Shown piece after piece: positions 60,601 through 64,000 of a DNA stretch of 64,000 nt; the first letter of the stretch is position 1; the number at the start of each line of letters is the position of its first letter. Location of the stretch: the NCBI GenBank assembly GCA_023376005.1, contig CM042181.1, positions 19,632,496 to 19,696,495 on the forward strand, read 5' to 3'. Made by a program: the position numbers and the translations under genes. The notes under the pieces are model-generated. The model saw only the letters and a list, made by a program, of their open reading frames with translations. It made no database searches and was not told where the DNA came from. This DNA is from Doryteuthis pealeii. Lineage: Eukaryota > Mollusca > Cephalopoda > Myopsida > Loliginidae.

Positions 60601-61062
60601 ACACACACACATACACATATACATTTGGGGATGTTCTTTTTTTATAATATATATATATATATTTTAATACAATGCATCTTTGCTTACCATTACTTTCATT
60701 CTTACTTTTATCTCTTTAAATTTTTTATTTTTTTTATATAATTAACTATATTTAACTACCCAAAACTTCTATTATCGTAACATACACAACCTGTATTTTT
60801 TTAAATACTCTCAAACCAAATTAAACTAGTTATTAAATAATTTTAAATTTTCACCTTTTAACTATTAATATGACCCATAACATATCTTTTATTAAATAAT
60901 AATTGAAAAAATAATTCCCATAAATTAATCCAAATTTTTAATTCAATAATCAAAAACCGTTCCTGATCTACGAAAATATAAACAAGCGTTCCTCTACTAA
61001 ATTTAAGTCCCATTCCAACGGGCATGTTTATAACACCTAAGATTAATCGTAAACTCGATTAA
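60601..61062. other. AT-rich sequence, nothing assigned
   Basis: (CA)n at about 60600-60620, TA run at 60647-60664, then AT-rich sequence. No gene. Confidence 0.55.
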
Positions 61063-61068
61063 TTTAAA

Positions 61069-61111
61069 AGTAACCCTGAAGAATCTATCGATGAAACTCG
61101 AGTAGGTTACT
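61069..61111 (+). ncRNA. Type I minimal hammerhead ribozyme
   Basis: AGTAACC (61069-61075), CTGAAGA (61076-61082), helix II ATC-TATC-GAT (61083-61092), GAAA (61093-61096), helix III ACT/AGT around CG (61096-61103), A at position 17 (61104), then GGTTACT (61105-61111), the exact 7-bp complement of AGTAACC. All conserved core residues are met (position 7 is variable), with no insertion. Predicted cleavage is after 61104. Upstream ATTAATCG...CTCGATTAAT forms a further hairpin shared with the decayed copy at 16554. Helices II and III are short, so dimer action is possible. Confidence 0.8.
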
Positions 61112-61243
61112 CATTTCCATTCTTAAATAAATTTATGCTCTACATTGTATTGAGCGCTTTGTATTTGTTTTTTCTCAACCTTAACCTCTGGATATTGTGC
61201 GCTTCCAACGATCGTTCTTATACCCACCGGTAAGTTAATACTT

Positions 61244-61245
<2 letters not shown>

Positions 61246-61299
<54 letters not shown>
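61246..61299. repeat. (TA)n
   Basis: Perfect TA run. Confidence 0.95.
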
Positions 61300-61301
<2 letters not shown>

Positions 61302-61575
61302 GAACAAGTCATTGTGTCTCAATTACGCATTGGTCACACAAGGCTAACGCACTCCTATATGTGTATTTACATTTATACTTTTTAGTAATTTAGTAATTTA
61401 ACAATGTGTTTTTGCTGCCAGAATTGTAGATTCAGTAGAGTCACTTAGAAGAACGAGTATGATGTTGGAAGACCCAAAACTTATGATGAGGTGACCCTGC
61501 GTACTCTTTGGGTGTATGATTATGAATGCATTATATTGACCTGGTCATTTTAAGCTTAAAATGTGTGGGCACCCC
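61300..61575. other. Unassigned sequence
   Basis: No recognisable feature. Confidence 0.5.
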
Positions 61576-61579
61576 TAGT

Positions 61580-62010
61580 CTAGGTGTAACGTGATTATGA
61601 AGGTCCACCAGAGTTTGATAGTGGAAATAAAACTGTGAGCGGACTCCTATAGAAAGAGAGGAAGAAGAAATAAGAGAAAGTAAAGGTTAAAAAAGGAGGA
61701 GTGGACATACAACGGGTTGCCGGTAATTTGACCGAGGTATGACCCCTGGATTATGAAGGTCCACCTGCATTTGATAGTGGTTTGGTCTGGTTGGTTGGGT
61801 TTTACCTCATATCAATGCCTTGGGTTATTTTATGCCGAATACTTCTATTGGTAATTTGGTATTCAAAAAAGTTTGATGGTGGAAATAAAACTATGAGCGG
61901 ACTGCTATAGAAAGAGAGGAAAAAGAAATAAGAGAAAGTAAAGGTTAAAAAAGTAGGAGTGGACACACAACGGGTTGCCGGTAATTTGACCGAGGTATGA
62001 CCCCCGGAAG
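61580..62010 (+). repeat. Two direct copies split by a C/B leader
   Basis: GGAAATAAAACT(G/A)TGAGCGG, CTATAGAAAGAGAGG, AAGTAAAGGTTAAAAAAG and CAACGGGTTGCCGGTAATTT occur at 61622-61750 and 61880-62000. A repeat C leader (GGGTTTTACCTCATATCAA, TTATTTTATGCCGAATAC, 61785-61875) is inserted in the second. Confidence 0.82.
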
Positions 62011-62372
62011 AGGAATTGAAAGCTGACCGGAAGTTCTGGTTGTCGACTGGAACCGGAAGTAACGTGGTAATGAGAAAAAAAGAAAGAAGAAAATCACCCT
62101 CTTTTGCCTTTTGGCGGCGTAGTGTTCAGACGGGGGCTGCTGGTCCCTAGTTTGGGACATCGAGATAGTTGGTACCATGCTAGAAGGTAGAGTAATTTAA
62201 CAGTGTCCTCCCTCTCTTTCTCTCTGCCTTTCCTTCTCTCCGAAACAGAGCCCATGACACGAGCCTGAAAATAAATGCTAAGCCCTTGTGACCATATATC
62301 TCACGTGTTGTACCTTTTTTTATCGACAATATACGTCCGCCACGTAACAAATCCCTTTTTGGTACCGTGACC
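62010..62372 (+). mobile_element. Possible LTR 3' part and PBS-like site
   Basis: AATAAATGCTAAGC (polyadenylation-like) is followed by CCGCCACGTAACA at about 62337-62349, and AATCCCTTTTTGGTACCGTG after that. A CA-ending LTR followed closely by a TGG-starting primer binding site would look like this. The left boundary is unclear, so this is tentative. Confidence 0.35.
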
Positions 62373-62375
62373 ATA

Positions 62376-62839
62376 TGTTACATAATTATTGGATCCCTAA
62401 TGCTTTTATAAGGTATTGTAGAAATCATTATGGCGATTAGTACAGCTGATGGCCTTGAGGGTGAGTGACGGCGCTTGACCTCATTCTGACCTTGCTTTCC
62501 GGGGATGGATCATGAGAACCGGAAGGCAATAGAAGGCCCTCTTCCAGTTTAAGGATATAGTCAGTTAAAGGCAGTTAGAAGTTAAAAACCGAGCTAGCAA
62601 CATGTAAGTCTGACTGTGCAGAATGTCTGGTTGGGGATTTATAAATAAAGTAACATCAATGTAAATCGAAACTAACAATGACACAGGGCTTCTGATAAGG
62701 AGTGATCCCCAACAGAAACCAGACCCGAAGTCCCCAAGAAACACCACGACAAGACCAGACCAAGATGTTAGAAGATAGAATAGCAAAGCCGGCCAGAAGA
62801 ATAGACGACCAGAGTAAGAAGTAAGAAAGGTATATAACA
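62376..62839 (+). mobile_element. Solo LTR, family 2
   Basis: TGTTACATAATTATTGG to AGGTATATAACA, 464 bp, TGTT...AACA ends. Shares GATGGCCTTGAG, CTTTCCGGGGATGG, GAGAACCGGAAGGC, GACACAGGGCTTCTGATAAG and AAGTCCCCAAGAAA with the copy in the Helitron at 51897. Flanks CCATA/TTATA agree at three of five positions. TTTGGTAACGTG 12 bases downstream resembles the PBS-like TTTGGTACCGTG upstream. Confidence 0.78.
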
Positions 62840-63376
62840 TTATATGCTGATTTGGTAACGTGAAAACTCAGTATATAACACATATTATTATATTATACTA
62901 GGCACATGATGAACAACTGCTATAATTGGCAAGTTCTTGAAGGTGCCCACTGGTATGAGGAATTTGATAAGCTAAACAAATATGATTTATTTTTGCTTGT
63001 GGCTATTGTTTTATTTTCTTTTGTCTTTTTTTTGTTTGTGTTTGTTGTCTTTGTGTAAATTGGGCAAAGTTTCAAAGTTTGCTGATAATTTTGCTGATAA
63101 TTTTGCTGGAGAAATTCTTTAGACTTTGTGATTTGCTCTCCTTTTTTTTTTCTCCAAGAGACGAGGGATGAGGAGAAAAGAATTAGTTTATCTCGATTGC
63201 TCAAACACCAGGATGAAAAATATTTAGAATATTTGATTGGATGACGTTAACCCATAGAACTCAGATCTCCCACCCATTCCAGGTTCCTAGCCGAAAAAAA
63301 ACAAACTTTTCAATAGAAAAGTATTATACGGTGACCATTATCTTTATTGCTTGTAACCCAATGTTTTGACCAGCCT
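62840..63376. other. Unassigned sequence
   Basis: TTTGCTGATAAT is repeated in tandem about 63078-63105. Short Lys/Asn-rich frames have no domain. Confidence 0.5.
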
Positions 63377-63621
63377 ACAAGGTATGTCAGAAAAATTCCA
63401 CGATTGGTGTCACAAAAAAATTATTTCTAATCTAAACTACAAACTCCAAGTTATCCCCTTCAAAGTAATTCCCCCTAGTGTATAATGCACTTTCCCATCC
63501 TTCTCTGTCACGCTTGCATCCACTCCTGGAGGGATTCTTCCGGGATTCTTCATGGCACTGTCATCACAATCTTTTTGATGTTGTGTACATCCTCAAAACA
63601 GGTTCCCTTGATGATTCCCTT
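63377..63621 (-). pseudogene. mariner 3' end, truncated copy
   Basis: Plus strand begins TACAAGGTATGTCAGAAAAA and TTCCACGATTGGTGTCAC (terminal sequence), CAAACTCCAAGTTATCCCC, GTATAATGCAC (stop region), then coding antisense to TTGATGATTCCC at 63621. It stops exactly where the next copy's terminal sequence (AGGTATGTCAGAAAAATTCC) starts, so two copies are nested or in tandem. Confidence 0.85.
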
Positions 63622-64000
63622 GAGGTATGTCAGAAAAATTCCACGACTGGTGTCACAAAAAATGTTATTTCAAATCCAAACTACAAACTATAAGTTTTCC
63701 CCTTCAAACTAATCCCCTTGGAGTCTAATGCACTTTCACATCCTTCTCTGCCATGCACTCCTGGAAGGATTCTTCCGGGATTCTCTGTAGCTCTGTCATC
63801 ACAGCCTTTTTGATGTTGTGCACATCCTCAAAATGGGTTCCCTTGATGACCCCCTTGAGCTTGCGGAAGAGGAAAAAATCACATGGAGCCAGGTTGGGTG
63901 AATAGGAAGGTTGTTCGAGCACAGTGATCTTCTTCTGGGCCAGGAACTCTCGGATACTCAGGGCAGTGTGGGCAGGTGCGTTGTCATGGTGAAGCAGAGT
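63622..64000 (-). pseudogene. mariner transposase C-terminal half, runs off the window
   Basis: Read from 64000 to the stop at 63725: TLLHHDNAPAHTALSIREFL, AQKKITVLEQPSYSPNLAPC, DFFLFRKLKGVIKGTHFEDV, HNIKKAVMTELQRIPEESFQ, ECMAEKDVKVH-stop. HDNA and PCDFF supply the second and third catalytic aspartates with exactly 34 residues between, the D34D spacing of mariner elements. The frame is open across the visible part. The N-terminal DNA-binding part and first Asp lie beyond the window. The 3' terminal sequence is at 63622-63660. Confidence 0.9.

Overview
This window looks like repeat-saturated, gene-poor intergenic DNA from an animal nuclear genome. I find no intact protein-coding gene, no rRNA, and no tRNA that looks functional. 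The long open frames are translations of microsatellites (Leu-Ser, Ile-Tyr, Ser/Phe/Leu, Glu/Arg/Lys). The recognisable coding sequence is all decayed transposon: mariner-type transposases, non-LTR retrotransposon (LINE) C-termini, and two LTR families. The punctuated TATC arrays, long TA tracts, tRNA-headed SINEs and LINE remnants suggest a lophotrochozoan, perhaps a cephalopod mollusc. That identification is from memory of sequence style and is weak.

Layout. 1-2.0 kb: GATA and GA simple repeats. 2.2-7.3 kb: a SINE with a hammerhead-like body, composite repeat B, foldback elements, a TTCT tract and head-to-head telomere motifs. 7.9-8.9 kb: TATC array. 9-16.6 kb: SINE-1 and SINE-2 copies, LINE C-terminal fragments, a transposase remnant and tandem B fragments. 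16.5-24.4 kb: a hammerhead-like motif, a solo LTR with a perfect 5-bp target duplication, LINE tails, two complete Helitron-like elements, a tandem MITE and a foldback carrying telomere repeats. 24.4-26.7 kb: CT and TTC tracts between two LINE fragments. 27-33.5 kb: foldbacks, TATC arrays and a second LTR copy. 33.7-37.6 kb: a 41-bp minisatellite and inverted RT fragments. 38-45.5 kb: hammerhead-like folds, B fragments, a SINE-2 tail array, about 870 bp of (TA)n and three SINEs. 45.5-48 kb: LTR fragment and a ~27-bp minisatellite. 48-55 kb: CA/CT/GA tracts, a tRNA-headed SINE carrying a hammerhead ribozyme, a Helitron with a nested LTR, and LINE and mariner fragments. 55-64 kb: tandem repeats, another Helitron, a second hammerhead, a solo LTR and a mariner transposase cut by the window end.

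The most interesting signal is a set of small self-cleaving-ribozyme-like structures. Two match the minimal type I hammerhead consensus at every core position with paired helices: 61069-61111 (+) and 50467-50512 (-). The second lies just downstream of a tRNA-like promoter in a SINE. About ten other repeats share a related arrangement (CTGANGA, hairpin, GAAA), most with one extra base before helix II or other decay. This suggests several unrelated-looking repeat families carry or descend from hammerhead modules, as is known for Penelope-like elements and schistosome SINE-like repeats. All structures were folded by eye.
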